The notes under the pieces were generated by a model. The model was given only the letters and a program-made list of their open reading frames with translations. It did no database searches and was not told the DNA's origin. Positions 1 to 8,329 of a DNA stretch of 64,000 bases are shown here, piece after piece. The translations under genes were made by a program, and so were the position numbers. Origin of the DNA: Streptacidiphilus jeojiense (GTDB taxonomy: Bacteria; Actinomycetota; Actinomycetes; Streptomycetales; Streptomycetaceae); assembly GCF_000719095.1 (NCBI RefSeq), contig NZ_JOEH01000003.1:246537-310536 (forward strand). Reading direction: 5' to 3'. Each line of letters opens with the position of its first letter. The first letter of the stretch is position 1.

Positions 1-1070
1 GCGCCGACGGCGTGTGAATTACCTGACCTTGCGTCATCGGCCGGAGCCGTTGCGGGCTCCGCCGATTCGGCCGGGTTCCCCTCCGGCAGGTGTCGCCTGC
101 GGCGGTGCTTGAGCAGCGCCCAGCGGCCGCGCGGCCCGGACTCCGAGCCCAGCACGGCGGCGCCGGCCACCTCGGTGCCGCCGCGTCCGGCCGCCTCGGC
201 GGCGGCCTGGGCCACCGGCAGCACGCCCTCGCCGCGGAAGGCGTCGGGGCGCTCCTCGGCGCCGCCGTCCGGCCACAGGTCCAGTGCGGCGCAGAGGGAG
301 GGGAGCATGGCCATCGCCGCGGTGGCGTAGCCCTGGGCCGAGGGGTGGTAGCGGTCCGAGGCGAACATCTCCGGACGGCCGCTGAACTCGGGGCCGAGCA
401 GGTCGCCGAGCGACACGCTGCGGGCGCCGGCCTCGACCACCGCGATGGTCTGGGCGGCGGCGAGCTGGCGGCTGGCGCGCCGGGCCAGCCAGCGCAGCGG
501 CGGCCGCACCGGCTCGATGGTGCCGAGGTCGGGGCAGGTGCCGACGACCACCTGGGCACCGGCCGAGCGCAGCCGGCGGATGGCGGCGCCGAGCATCCGC
601 ACCGAGGCGGTCAGCCTGACCCGCTGGGTGACGTCATTGGCGCCGATCATGATCAGCGCGATGTCCGGTTCGGCCCGCAGCGCCAGGTCGACCTGGCGCT
701 CCAGGTCCTCCGAGGTGGCGCCGTTGGCCGCGGCGACGGACAGCCGTACCGGCCGCTCGGCGATGGAGGCGATGCCGCCGGCGAGCAGCGCGCCCGGGGT
801 GTCCCGGCCGCGGGTCACCCCGAAGCCGGCCGCGGTGGAGTCGCCGAGCACCGCGAAGAGCAGCGGTTCGGCGTCGGCGTCGGCGGCGAAGGCGCGCCCG
901 TAGACGCCGTCGGCCGGCGGCGGCTCTCCCTGCAGGGTGTTCAGCGTGTGCTCGGCGAGCTTGGCCTCGGTCAGCAGGACGCCGGCGAAGCCGACCCCGA
1001 CCAGTCCGATCCCGCCGCCTCCGTAGGCCGCAGCGGCGGCGATCCGCCGTGCCACCCTCGCTCTCGACAT
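1..1070 (-). CDS. SGNH/GDSL-type hydrolase, C-terminus off the left edge
   Basis: A membrane-anchored or secreted esterase/lipase-like hydrolase of the SGNH superfamily. The frame starts at ATG 1070 and is still open at base 1, so at least 356 residues are present and the stop lies outside the window. An N-terminal hydrophobic stretch (about residues 9-33) suggests export. Block I reads FAVLGDSTAAGFG with the nucleophile Ser, block III is IMIGANDVT, and block V is SDRYHPSAQGY with the catalytic Asp/His. The tail is basic and then Ala/Pro-rich. It is transcribed away from the cystathionine beta-synthase gene across a 115-bp gap. The substrate cannot be read from the sequence. Confidence 0.88.
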   Translation of the reverse strand, partial: MSRARVARRIAAAAAYGGGGIGLVGVGFAGVLLTEAKLAEHTLNTLQGEPPPADGVYGRAFAADADAEPLLFAVLGDSTAAGFGVTRGRDTPGALLAGGIASIAERPVRLSVAAANGATSEDLERQVDLALRAEPDIALIMIGANDVTQRVRLTASVRMLGAAIRRLRSAGAQVVVGTCPDLGTIEPVRPPLRWLARRASRQLAAAQTIAVVEAGARSVSLGDLLGPEFSGRPEMFASDRYHPSAQGYATAAMAMLPSLCAALDLWPDGGAEERPDAFRGEGVLPVAQAAAEAAGRGGTEVAGAAVLGSESGPRGRWALLKHRRRRHLPEGNPAESAEPATAPADDARSGNSHAVG

Positions 1071-1185
1071 GAGCGACCCCCAAGCTGTCTCTGCCTGTCC
1101 TTACCTTGGCAGTCTGCCCCACTAGTCTGATCCCAACAGGGCGACAAACCGTGCGTCCCTAACAAAAAACCGCGGAGGAGAACCC

Positions 1186-2622
1186 GTGCGGTACCACGAG
1201 TCGATCATCGATCTGGTCGGCAACACCCCCCTGGTCCGGCTGAACAAGGTCGCCGAGGGCATCAGCGCGACCGTGCTCGCCAAGGTCGAGTACTTCAACC
1301 CGGGCGGGTCGGTCAAGGACCGGATCGCGATGCGGATGATCGAGGCGGCGGAGAAGTCGGGCGCGCTCAAGCCCGGCGGCACCATCGTCGAGCCGACCTC
1401 GGGGAACACCGGGGTCGGGCTGGCCATCGTGGCGCAGCAGAAGGGCTACCGCTGCATCTTCGTCTGCCCGGACAAGGTCTCCACCGACAAGATCAACGTG
1501 CTCCGCGCGTACGGCGCCGACGTGGTGGTCTGCCCGACCGCGGTCGCGCCGGAGCACCCGGACTCCTACTACAACGTCAGCGACCGCCTGGTACGGGAGA
1601 CCCCCGGCGCCTGGAAGCCGGACCAGTACTCCAACCCGGAGAACCCGGCCAGCCACTACCACTCCACCGGCCCGGAGCTGTGGGAGCAGACCGGCGGCCG
1701 GATCACCCACTTCGTGGCGGGCGTGGGCACCGGCGGGACCATCTCCGGCACCGGCCGCTACCTCAAGGACGTCTCCGACGGCGCGGTCCAGGTGATCGGC
1801 GCGGACCCGGAGGGCTCGGTCTACTCCGGCGGCACCGGCCGCCCCTACCTGGTGGAGGGCGTGGGCGAGGACTTCTGGCCGACCGCCTACGACCGCTCGG
1901 TGGCCGACGAGATCGTCCCGGTCTCCGACAAGGACTCCTTCCAGATGACCCGCCGGCTGGCCAAGGAGGAGGGCCTGCTGGTCGGCGGCTCCTGCGGGAT
2001 GGCGGTCGTGGCGGCGCTGCGGGTGGCCGAGCGGCTGGGCCCGGAGGACGTGGTGGTGGTGCTGCTGCCGGACTCCGGCCGCGGCTACCTCTCCAAGATC
2101 TTCAACGACGACTGGATGCAGGACTACGGCTTCCTGGACGAGGGCGGTCCGGAGGCGGTGGCCGGCGACGTCCTCGCCAGGAAGGACGGCCTGGAGCACG
2201 ACGGGATTCCGCAGTTCGTGCACATTCACCCGAACGAGTCGGTGGGTGAGGCCGTGCACATTCTGCGTGAGTACGGCGTGTCGCAGATGCCGGTGGTCTC
2301 CCCGGGGGCCGGGCACCCGGATGTGATGGCCGGTGAGGTGATCGGCTCGGTGGTGGAGCGGGACCTCCTCGACGGTCTGTTTGCGAAGCGGTTCGAGCTG
2401 GGCGACCTGATCGGCCCTCATATGTCGCCCCCGCTCCCGGTGGTGGGCTCCGGTGAGTCGGTGACCCGGCTGATGGGAGTGCTGGAGAAGGCCGACGCCG
2501 CGGTCGTCCTGGTGGACGGGAAGCCCCAGGGCATCGTCACCCGGCAGGACCTGCTGGCGTTCCTGAGCGCCCACGGGGGTGCGCTCGGTGGGGCGCACGG
2601 GACCGGTGTCGGCGTTCACTGA
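1186..2622 (+). CDS. cbs: Cystathionine beta-synthase
   Basis: A PLP enzyme that condenses homocysteine with serine to cystathionine, the first step of reverse transsulfuration. GTG 1186 is preceded by GGAGGAG with ideal spacing. The 478 residues match CBS rather than the shorter cysteine synthase (about 310). The PLP lysine is K44 in PGGSVKDR, followed by the substrate loop TSGNTG and the phosphate-binding loop GVGTGGTISG. After residue about 340 there is a C-terminal pair of CBS domains (IPQFVHIHPNESVGEAV to GIVTRQDLL), usually a ligand-sensing module. Cystathionine gamma-synthase lies 6 kb downstream and mca 13 kb downstream, so the region serves sulfur metabolism. Cysteine synthase activity cannot be excluded. 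Confidence 0.93.
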   Translation: MRYHESIIDLVGNTPLVRLNKVAEGISATVLAKVEYFNPGGSVKDRIAMRMIEAAEKSGALKPGGTIVEPTSGNTGVGLAIVAQQKGYRCIFVCPDKVSTDKINVLRAYGADVVVCPTAVAPEHPDSYYNVSDRLVRETPGAWKPDQYSNPENPASHYHSTGPELWEQTGGRITHFVAGVGTGGTISGTGRYLKDVSDGAVQVIGADPEGSVYSGGTGRPYLVEGVGEDFWPTAYDRSVADEIVPVSDKDSFQMTRRLAKEEGLLVGGSCGMAVVAALRVAERLGPEDVVVVLLPDSGRGYLSKIFNDDWMQDYGFLDEGGPEAVAGDVLARKDGLEHDGIPQFVHIHPNESVGEAVHILREYGVSQMPVVSPGAGHPDVMAGEVIGSVVERDLLDGLFAKRFELGDLIGPHMSPPLPVVGSGESVTRLMGVLEKADAAVVLVDGKPQGIVTRQDLLAFLSAHGGALGGAHGTGVGVH

Positions 2623-3016
2623 ATCGCCTTCAACTGGTACACCTACGACACGTACCGGCAGCACGCGCTTAACAACACCCGGGCAATGTTGTCACCACGG
2701 CAAGAAGCCGAGCGTGGTGGCAGCGAAAGTCCGGAGCGGCTCCCGGACCCGCAGTCACCTCAGGACGCGTCGGACGGCCCTGACCCGGCCGGCCGCGTCC
2801 CCGCCCGCGGGGAACGCCGTCGTCCCGCCCCTGTCGGTCCCGACCGATCAACAGGGTGCGGCGATCCCCGCGGCACCAGGCTCCGCGTTCCCGGGTGGGG
2901 GAACTCAGCGGAGACAGTAGGGCCGGTCCTTCGAGGACCGGCCCTACTGGTGTGTCATGACGGATGTGCCCCGGGCCCGGGCGCCGGGTCGGCGCCGCGG
3001 GCAGGGCCGTGCGGGC
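2623..3016. other. Non-coding stretch with several inverted repeats
   Basis: I see no convincing gene in these 394 bases. Just after the cbs stop are short inverted repeats: GGTAC/GTACC around 2636-2656, AACAA/TTGT around 2671-2691, and CACCACGG paired with CGTGGTGG around 2693-2722. The stretch ends in a very strong hairpin (2915-2949). It could be a long structured 3' UTR of cbs or an independent small RNA. It does not match tmRNA, RNase P RNA or SRP RNA as far as I can recognise them. Confidence 0.4.
2915..2949. terminator. Perfect 16-bp hairpin terminator
   Basis: CAGTAGGGCCGGTCCT (2915-2930) and its exact reverse complement (2934-2949) are separated by the 3-nt loop TCG. There is no long T-tract, as is usual in streptomycetes. 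It lies between the plus-strand cbs 3' region and the 3' end of the minus-strand sortase substrate, so it may work in both directions. Confidence 0.8.
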
Positions 3017-3286
3017 TCAGCCCGCGAAGCGGCGGCTCACGAAGATCATGCCGACCCCGGCGACCAGGAAGCCCGCCCCGCCCAGTGCGTACGGCGTGGT
3101 GTCGACCCCGGTGTCGGCCAGCTGCTCGGTGCTGCCCCCGGTGCTGCTCTGCGCGGCGGCCTTCTGCACGTCGCGCTGGCTCGCCTGGGAGGTGGCAGCC
3201 GAGGCCATCGGGCCCAGTGCCAGCGCGGCGGCGGTGCCGAGGCCGGCGGCGACGGCCGTGATCGTGAGCGGGCGGCGGGTGGTCAA
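3017..3286 (-). CDS. Small secreted protein with a LADTG sortase signal
   Basis: An 89-residue exported protein. Residues 1-30 form a Sec signal peptide (RR, hydrophobic core, ending MASA-A). The mature part is only about 25 polar residues (Gln/Ser/Ala-rich). It is followed by LADTG (56-60), a hydrophobic helix (66-84) and a terminal RR. This is the cell-wall sorting layout, and LAxTG is the motif preferred by class E sortases of high-GC actinobacteria, as in the long chaplins. With so short a mature part, it could be a wall-anchored spacer or could simply stay in the membrane. Its stop lies 68 bases from the strong hairpin. No sortase gene is in the window. Its function is unknown. Confidence 0.75.
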   Translation of the reverse strand: MTTRRPLTITAVAAGLGTAAALALGPMASAATSQASQRDVQKAAAQSSTGGSTEQLADTGVDTTPYALGGAGFLVAGVGMIFVSRRFAG

Positions 3287-3359
3287 TGTCGCTCCCAGCG
3301 GAGTGTCGTGGTCCGCACGATGCTAATGAGTCAGGGCGGCGTTGGATAGCCTCGGACCC

Positions 3360-3689
3360 ATGACTAGTGACACCAGTGGGCTTGAGAACACCGATCGGCG
3401 CTACGTCCGGCTGCAGATCGAACTGATCGTTGAGATCGCGGACGAGAAGGCGCTCCAGGTGGCGGCGCTGGAGCAGGTACGGGCCGACGAGTTCCTGGAG
3501 GACGAGGAACGCGCCGAGGCGGTCGCCGCCATCGAGATCGACCCGGCCGGGGCGATCGCACACTTCGTCGACCCGGTGGCGATGCTGGAGGGCGTACCCG
3601 GGGTGGAGCTGGCCGAGGCCACCTGGGAGTCCCAGCCGGTCGACTACGACCCGGAGAACGAGGACTGGGACCTCTACGACGCGGAGTAA
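3360..3689 (+). CDS. Conserved small acidic hypothetical protein
   Basis: A 109-residue acidic protein with no recognised family. ATG 3360 is preferred to an in-frame upstream ATG (3342), because a -10-like TAGCCT (3347-3352) ends 7 bases before it and no SD is present, which suggests a leaderless transcript. The sequence is mostly helical and Glu/Asp/Ala-rich, with no Cys, no signal peptide and no membrane segment, so it is probably cytoplasmic. The C-terminus is strongly acidic (YDPENEDWDLYDAE). Codon use is typical of the neighbourhood, which supports a real gene. I cannot assign a function. Confidence 0.7.
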   Translation: MTSDTSGLENTDRRYVRLQIELIVEIADEKALQVAALEQVRADEFLEDEERAEAVAAIEIDPAGAIAHFVDPVAMLEGVPGVELAEATWESQPVDYDPENEDWDLYDAE

Positions 3690-3935
3690 CGACCCAGCGG
3701 GTCGATGTGCGGGGCAGGTGCAGTGCAGGCGGGCGGTTCCGGAGTCCCGGGGCCGCCCTTCGTCGTACCGTCCTCCCTCATGCTGTTGCCATGTCAGCAT
3801 CTGTCGGCTTTGCTCCTGATTGGGATGTAACTGTTGTTTCGGTCTATGTTCATGTGACTATCAGATAACTTGGGTGAACTCTCCTGGGACCTGGGACCAC
3901 GCCGACCGGTGCACCGCCGACACGAAGGAGCAGCA

Positions 3936-5180
3936 GTGGACGACACGACGACGTCAGGCAAGGGCAAGGGCGGCCCCTGGGCCAGGCGGACGATCGTGGC
4001 GGGACTGATAGCGACGCCGGTGGCGCTGGTCGCCGGATGCAGTTCCTCCGGCTCCTCGGGCTCCTCGGACAAGAGCGGCAGCGGCGGCAGCAGCGCCGCG
4101 CCGGTGTCCAAGGCCGCCATCACCACCACTCCGGCCAACGGCGCCAAGTCCGCGGTGTTCACCCAGCCGGTGAAGGTCGCCGTCAGCAACGGCACGCTCA
4201 GCTCGGTCACCCTCACCGGATCGGACGGCAAGCAGGTGGCCGGCGAGCTGGCCGCCGACAAGCTGAGCTGGACCAGCACCGGCAGGCTCAGCTCGGGCAC
4301 CGGCTACACCCTCGCGGCCGTCGGCACCGACTCCGACCAGGTGCAGGCCACCAAGAGCGTCTCGTTCCGCACCGGCGCCCCGGAGAAGACCTTCATCGGC
4401 TACTTCACCCCCGACAACGGCACCACCGTGGGCGTGGGCATGCCGGTCTCGATCAACTTCAACAAGGCCGTCACCGACAAGGCCGCCGTGCAGAAGGCGA
4501 TCACCGTCACCGCCTCGCCCGCGGTGGAGATCGTCGGCCACTGGTTCAGCAGCACCAGGCTGGACTTCCGGCCCGAGACCTACTGGGCCGCCGGCACCAA
4601 GGTCACCCTCACCCTCGCGCTCAAGGATGTCGAAGGCTCCAGCGGCGTCTACGGCACCCAGGCCAAGTCCATAAGCTTCACCGTCGGCCGCAGCCAGACC
4701 AGCGTCGCCGACCTCAGCGCGAAGACGCTCACGGTCACCAGGGACGGCAAGGTCACCCAGACGTACCCGATCACCGGCGGCAGTCCGGAGCACACCACCT
4801 GGGCCGGGAAGATGGTCATCTCGGAGAAGTTCCTGCAGACCCGGATGGACTCGACCACGGTCGGCCTCGGCGGCGAGTACGACATCAAGGACGTGCCGCA
4901 CGCCCAGCGGCTGACCACCTCGGGCACCTTCATCCACGGCAACTACTGGGCCAGTACCTCGGTCTTCGGCAGCGAGAACACCAGCCACGGCTGCGTCGCC
5001 ATGCACGACACCAAGGGAGCCGGCGACTCCAGCACCCCGGCGGCGAAGTTCTACAACAGCTCCATCACCGGCGACGTGGTCGAGGTGGTGAACTCCGGGG
5101 ACAAGACCGTGGACCCGGCCAACGGGCTGAACGGCTGGAACCTGGACTGGGCCAGCTGGAAGGCCGGCAGCGCGGTCTGA
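3936..5180 (+). CDS. Lipoprotein L,D-transpeptidase (YkuD) with Ig-like domains
   Basis: A cell-wall enzyme that forms 3-3 cross-links between peptidoglycan stem peptides, acting outside the membrane. GTG 3936 follows GAAGGAG, and longer upstream starts lack an SD. The lipobox LVAGC places the lipidated Cys at residue 35, followed by a Ser/Gly linker. Two bacterial Ig-like domains (about 50-145 and 150-245) precede the YkuD catalytic domain, which has FIHGN (His334) and SHGC (Cys353), the Cys/His pair of the family. The 414-residue length and layout match the actinobacterial LdtMt2-type enzymes. It is probably monocistronic, with a 246-bp upstream gap. Confidence 0.92.
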   Translation: MDDTTTSGKGKGGPWARRTIVAGLIATPVALVAGCSSSGSSGSSDKSGSGGSSAAPVSKAAITTTPANGAKSAVFTQPVKVAVSNGTLSSVTLTGSDGKQVAGELAADKLSWTSTGRLSSGTGYTLAAVGTDSDQVQATKSVSFRTGAPEKTFIGYFTPDNGTTVGVGMPVSINFNKAVTDKAAVQKAITVTASPAVEIVGHWFSSTRLDFRPETYWAAGTKVTLTLALKDVEGSSGVYGTQAKSISFTVGRSQTSVADLSAKTLTVTRDGKVTQTYPITGGSPEHTTWAGKMVISEKFLQTRMDSTTVGLGGEYDIKDVPHAQRLTTSGTFIHGNYWASTSVFGSENTSHGCVAMHDTKGAGDSSTPAAKFYNSSITGDVVEVVNSGDKTVDPANGLNGWNLDWASWKAGSAV

Positions 5181-5246
5181 CTCCCCGTCCGGCCCGCCAC
5201 GAACCGGTATGGACGGAGCCCGGGGCCAGGCCGGACAATCACCATC

Positions 5247-5803
5247 ATGACGACCCCGGAGTCCCTGACCCAGGTGGCTCGGATCTCGGACGCCGAACGC
5301 GACCGGGCGATCCGGCTGCTCCGCGAGCACTCGGTGCAGGGGCGGTTGTCGCCCGACACCTTCATCCGCAGGATCGAGCTGGCGCTCACCGCCCAGCGCC
5401 GCGCCGACCTGGACGAACTCACCGCGGACCTGCCCGACCAGGGCCGGCTCACCCGGCTGGCGCTGCGCGCCGTCGCGTCGGTCTCCCGCTTCGGCGTACG
5501 GCTGCGCGGCGCCTGGCAGACGCCCAGACTGCAGCCCCTGGTGCTGCCGGGCCCGGAGACCCCGGTGCTGCGATCGGCCGGCTGCCCGGGTCGGAACTCA
5601 GGCTCACCCACGAGTCGGTCTCCCGCACCCACGCCGAGCTGCGCCGGATCGGCGACGAGTGGATGCTCCGCGACCTCGCCTCCACCAACGGCACCCTGGT
5701 GAACGGCTGCCGCATCATCGGCCAGGTCGCGGTCCGCCCCGGCGACCGGGTCGCCTTCGGCCACACGGTCTTCCGCATCGAGAGCCGGAGAAAGCTCTCC
5801 TGA
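5247..5803 (+). pseudogene. DUF1707-FHA protein split by a one-base frameshift
   Basis: The N-terminal half, from ATG 5247, encodes a DUF1707 domain (ISDAERDRAIRLLREH, then ELTADLPDQ). From about base 5575 the coding continues in another frame as an FHA phosphothreonine-binding domain (RLPGSELRLTHESVSRTHAE, RDLASTNGTLVNG) with its stop at 5801-5803. Restoring one base near 5571, in the codon after GTGCTG, would give LRIGRLPGSEL, the normal start of an FHA fold. The gene is therefore either recently inactivated or carries a sequencing error. If intact it would be about 185 residues and would recognise Ser/Thr-kinase phosphorylated partners. DUF1707 is found in many actinobacterial membrane and signalling proteins. 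Confidence 0.8.
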
Positions 5804-5818
5804 CGCTGTCGGTGCCGC

Positions 5819-7294
5819 TCACCGGCGGACCAGGGAGCGGCAGGGGCCGGTGTCCGGCGGGGTGGCGACGAGGGCGTCCAGAGCGGCGTCGACCGCGGGT
5901 CCGGTGCCGACGGGGTCGGCGAATTCGAGGTGCAGCACCTGGTCCCAGGACTGGGCGAAGCGGGCGTGGCCGGAGTCGACCAGGGCCAGCAGCAGGTGCG
6001 GGCGGAAGGCCTGGTGGGCGGCGGTGCGGGGGGCGGCGTCGGTCTGCGGGAGCCGGGCGGCGATGGCGTCCAGCCAGCCCGCGTCGATCGCGCCGAGCAG
6101 GTCGTCCAGGCCGGTGAGCGGGCGGCCCAGGGCGGCCTGGGCGGCGTCGGCGGCGACGGCGCAGTCGTTGACCAGGGCGGTGCGGCCGGCGCCGCGGGCC
6201 AGTTCGTCCCAGGGCACCGGACGCTTGTCGGCCGCCTCGGGGGAGAGCGCGGCCGCGGCCACCGCGGAGAGCAGCAGCTCGTGCTCGCGCAGCAGCGCCA
6301 GGGCGGGCCGCTCGGCCCCGGTGACGGTGCGTCCGTCCGGCGGCAGCGCCTCCAGCGCGGCGACCCTTTCGCTGATCGGCGGGTGCGAGTCGTAGGGGGT
6401 GGTCTCCTGGGCCGGCGGCTCCCGGCGTAGCTTCTCCAGCTCCTCCTGACGACCCTCGGCGGCCAGCAGCGAGCGGAAGCCGCCGTAGAACTCCTCGGGC
6501 AGCGGCAGCAGCCCCGCCTCCCAGCCCACCGAGGCGTAGCGGTCCAGGTAGAAGTCGTAGGCCGCGTCCAGCATCGGGAGCCGGCGCAGCGCGTCGGCGG
6601 CGTGGTCGCGGCCGGCGATCCGGGCGGCGGCCAGGTCCGCGCTGAGCTCCTGGCGGCGGCCGACCGACTCGGAGACCCGGATGTAGAGCTTGGCGTAGCC
6701 GGCGAAGAGGTTCGCGGTGATCGCGCGCCCGCTCGACCTGGCGTGCTGGACCACGGTGATCAGGCTCTGCCGTCCGCGCACGGTGATCCCGGCGAGCCGG
6801 GTGTCCTTGTTGCTGTAGTGGCCCAGCTCGTGCGCCAGCACCGCGTCCAGCTGGGGTTCGGTCAGGCCGATCAGCAGCGGGACGCCAATCAGCATCCGGC
6901 GGTGCCCCGGGACCAGCCCGAGGAACCTGGGGTTCTCGCTGACGGCGGCGTTGACCGCCGGTATCAGCCGGATCTCGTCCGGGGCCCTGGTCCCGACCTG
7001 CCCGGCCAGGCCGCGCACCCGGGCCCACAGCTCGGGCTGCCGCTCCGCGGCGACGGTGACGCCGGGCGGTGCCTCGTCCCTGGGACGGCGCACCAGGAAC
7101 ACCCCGCGCACCAGCGGGATCGCCACCACCACGCTGAGCAGCACCAGCTTGAGCGCCCCGGCGCTCGCGCCGGAGTCCAGATGGGTGAGGATCTCGACGT
7201 CCATCAGCACCAGCGCGGCGAGGAAGCCCAGCGCGATCACGTAGAAGCCGGCCAGCAGGGTGAGCGCCTGGACGGCGCGCACGGACGTACGCAT
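5819..7294 (-). CDS. Membrane M48-family zinc metalloprotease
   Basis: A 491-residue integral membrane protease. ATG 7294 (MRTSVRAVQAL) leads straight into the first membrane helices (about 8-32 and 50-68); a longer start at 7336 would put charged residues ahead of them. The zinc motif is HELGHYSNKDTRLAG, with the downstream third ligand in ELSADLAAARIAG, as in M48 enzymes. A YDSHPPISERVAAL segment matches the conserved THPP-type motif of this family. Its stop lies only 16 bases from the DUF1707-FHA stop, so the two genes converge. It probably takes part in envelope protein quality control. It is distinct from the HtpX-like protein at 19140. Confidence 0.9.
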   Translation of the reverse strand: MRTSVRAVQALTLLAGFYVIALGFLAALVLMDVEILTHLDSGASAGALKLVLLSVVVAIPLVRGVFLVRRPRDEAPPGVTVAAERQPELWARVRGLAGQVGTRAPDEIRLIPAVNAAVSENPRFLGLVPGHRRMLIGVPLLIGLTEPQLDAVLAHELGHYSNKDTRLAGITVRGRQSLITVVQHARSSGRAITANLFAGYAKLYIRVSESVGRRQELSADLAAARIAGRDHAADALRRLPMLDAAYDFYLDRYASVGWEAGLLPLPEEFYGGFRSLLAAEGRQEELEKLRREPPAQETTPYDSHPPISERVAALEALPPDGRTVTGAERPALALLREHELLLSAVAAAALSPEAADKRPVPWDELARGAGRTALVNDCAVAADAAQAALGRPLTGLDDLLGAIDAGWLDAIAARLPQTDAAPRTAAHQAFRPHLLLALVDSGHARFAQSWDQVLHLEFADPVGTGPAVDAALDALVATPPDTGPCRSLVRR

Positions 7295-7402
7295 GGAAGA
7301 ACGGCCCCTCTCAGGAGATGCACATCTGTGCGACATCTCGAACAGCGAGGACCGGATCGTAGCGGGTGCCGTGACCGTGCGTCTCCGGCCGGGTGGGGCC
7401 GC

Positions 7403-8215
7403 TCAGCCGAGGGTCGGCTGCGGCCGGTGCTCGGCCAGCCAGACTGCGGCGTAGGCGACGGCGTCGGCCAGCGGGAACAGCCGGACCTGGGCCGCCCCCA
7501 CCGTGGCCCGCAGCACCGGGCGGTCCCGTTCGAAGGCCGCGCCCAGCTCGTCGAAGCGGTCCTCGTCGATCGAAGTGTCGCGCACGGTCTCCCAGCGGCG
7601 GCCCTGCGGGGTCGTCAGCGCGAAGGAGACATCGACCAGCGGGGCCGGGATCCGGTACTCGGCCAGGTGGAACGCGGTGCAGGAGCCGAAGCCGGCGCCC
7701 AGCAGCAGGATCCGCGCCCCGACCTGCTCCAGCCTGGCCAGCGGGCTGCGCTCGCCGAGCCGGCAGTCCAGGGCATGGTCGTCCAGGATCTCCGCGGCGC
7801 GCGGACCGACGGCGGCGAAGGAGGTCTGCGGATGGGCGCTGCGGACCGCGCCGGGCCAGGTTCGGACGGTCTCCGGCACCACGCCGATGCCGTCGGTCGG
7901 TGTGGTCCGCGGGTCGTAGGCCGGCATCGAGGCACGGATGCCCGGCCACCAGTCCTCCGGCACCGGCGGATTGACCCAGATGGCCGGATCGGAGTTGTCG
8001 CCGGAATGGGCCGGCACCACCAGGGTCCCGTTGTCGCCGAGGACGTCGAGCAGCGCCTGGACGACGGCGACCGGGCCGCCGCAGACCCAGCCCAGCGAGC
8101 TGAGCGAGGAGTGCACCAGCAGGGTCTCGCCGGAACGCACCCCGGCCGCCCGCAGTTCGGAGGCGATCGAGTCGCGCGTGCACATCGGACCGGCCGGCGG
8201 CTGGGGCATCGTCAT
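7403..8215 (-). CDS. AAC(3)-family N-acetyltransferase
   Basis: Predicted to use acetyl-CoA to acetylate an amine, by family the 3-amino group of aminoglycosides. The 270 residues match the family length. Family signatures are LLVHSSLSSLGWVCGG near the N-terminus, GTLVVPAHSGDNSDP and the later GAGFGSCTAFHLAEYR. No SD precedes ATG 8215. It is surrounded by ordinary chromosomal genes and by no mobile element, so it is more likely an intrinsic actinobacterial enzyme than an acquired resistance gene. The true substrate may not be an antibiotic. It lies upstream of the M48 gene on the same strand with a 108-bp gap. Confidence 0.88.
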   Translation of the reverse strand: MTMPQPPAGPMCTRDSIASELRAAGVRSGETLLVHSSLSSLGWVCGGPVAVVQALLDVLGDNGTLVVPAHSGDNSDPAIWVNPPVPEDWWPGIRASMPAYDPRTTPTDGIGVVPETVRTWPGAVRSAHPQTSFAAVGPRAAEILDDHALDCRLGERSPLARLEQVGARILLLGAGFGSCTAFHLAEYRIPAPLVDVSFALTTPQGRRWETVRDTSIDEDRFDELGAAFERDRPVLRATVGAAQVRLFPLADAVAYAAVWLAEHRPQPTLG

Positions 8216-8315
8216 GGCACGTGAGTGTGCCCATCCGCAGCCCGGTGCACCACTGAATTCCGCGGGCCGGCCGGGCCACCGGGGGCAGCGCTGCTTGAAC
8301 GGCGCGGTTTCGGAC

Positions 8316-8321
8316 TACGCT
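8316..8321 (+). promoter_or_regulatory. -10 element TACGCT for a leaderless transcript
   Basis: TACGCT ends 8 bases before ATG 8330 and no SD lies between them. TTGAAC at 8295-8300 could be a -35, although the 15-bp spacer is short. The same hexamer precedes ilvA at nearly the same distance. Confidence 0.5.
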
Positions 8322-8329
8322 CGGATCCC

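Noticed and set aside
90..1130. A 346-codon plus-strand frame at the left edge
   Set aside because: It overlaps the open minus-strand SGNH hydrolase, whose GDS, GxND and DxxH blocks are unmistakable. The plus-strand product is Gly/Ala/Arg filler.
7403..8215. AAC(3) gene as part of an acquired resistance element
   Set aside because: No integrase, transposase, terminal repeats or composition change surrounds it. It lies among conserved chromosomal genes.
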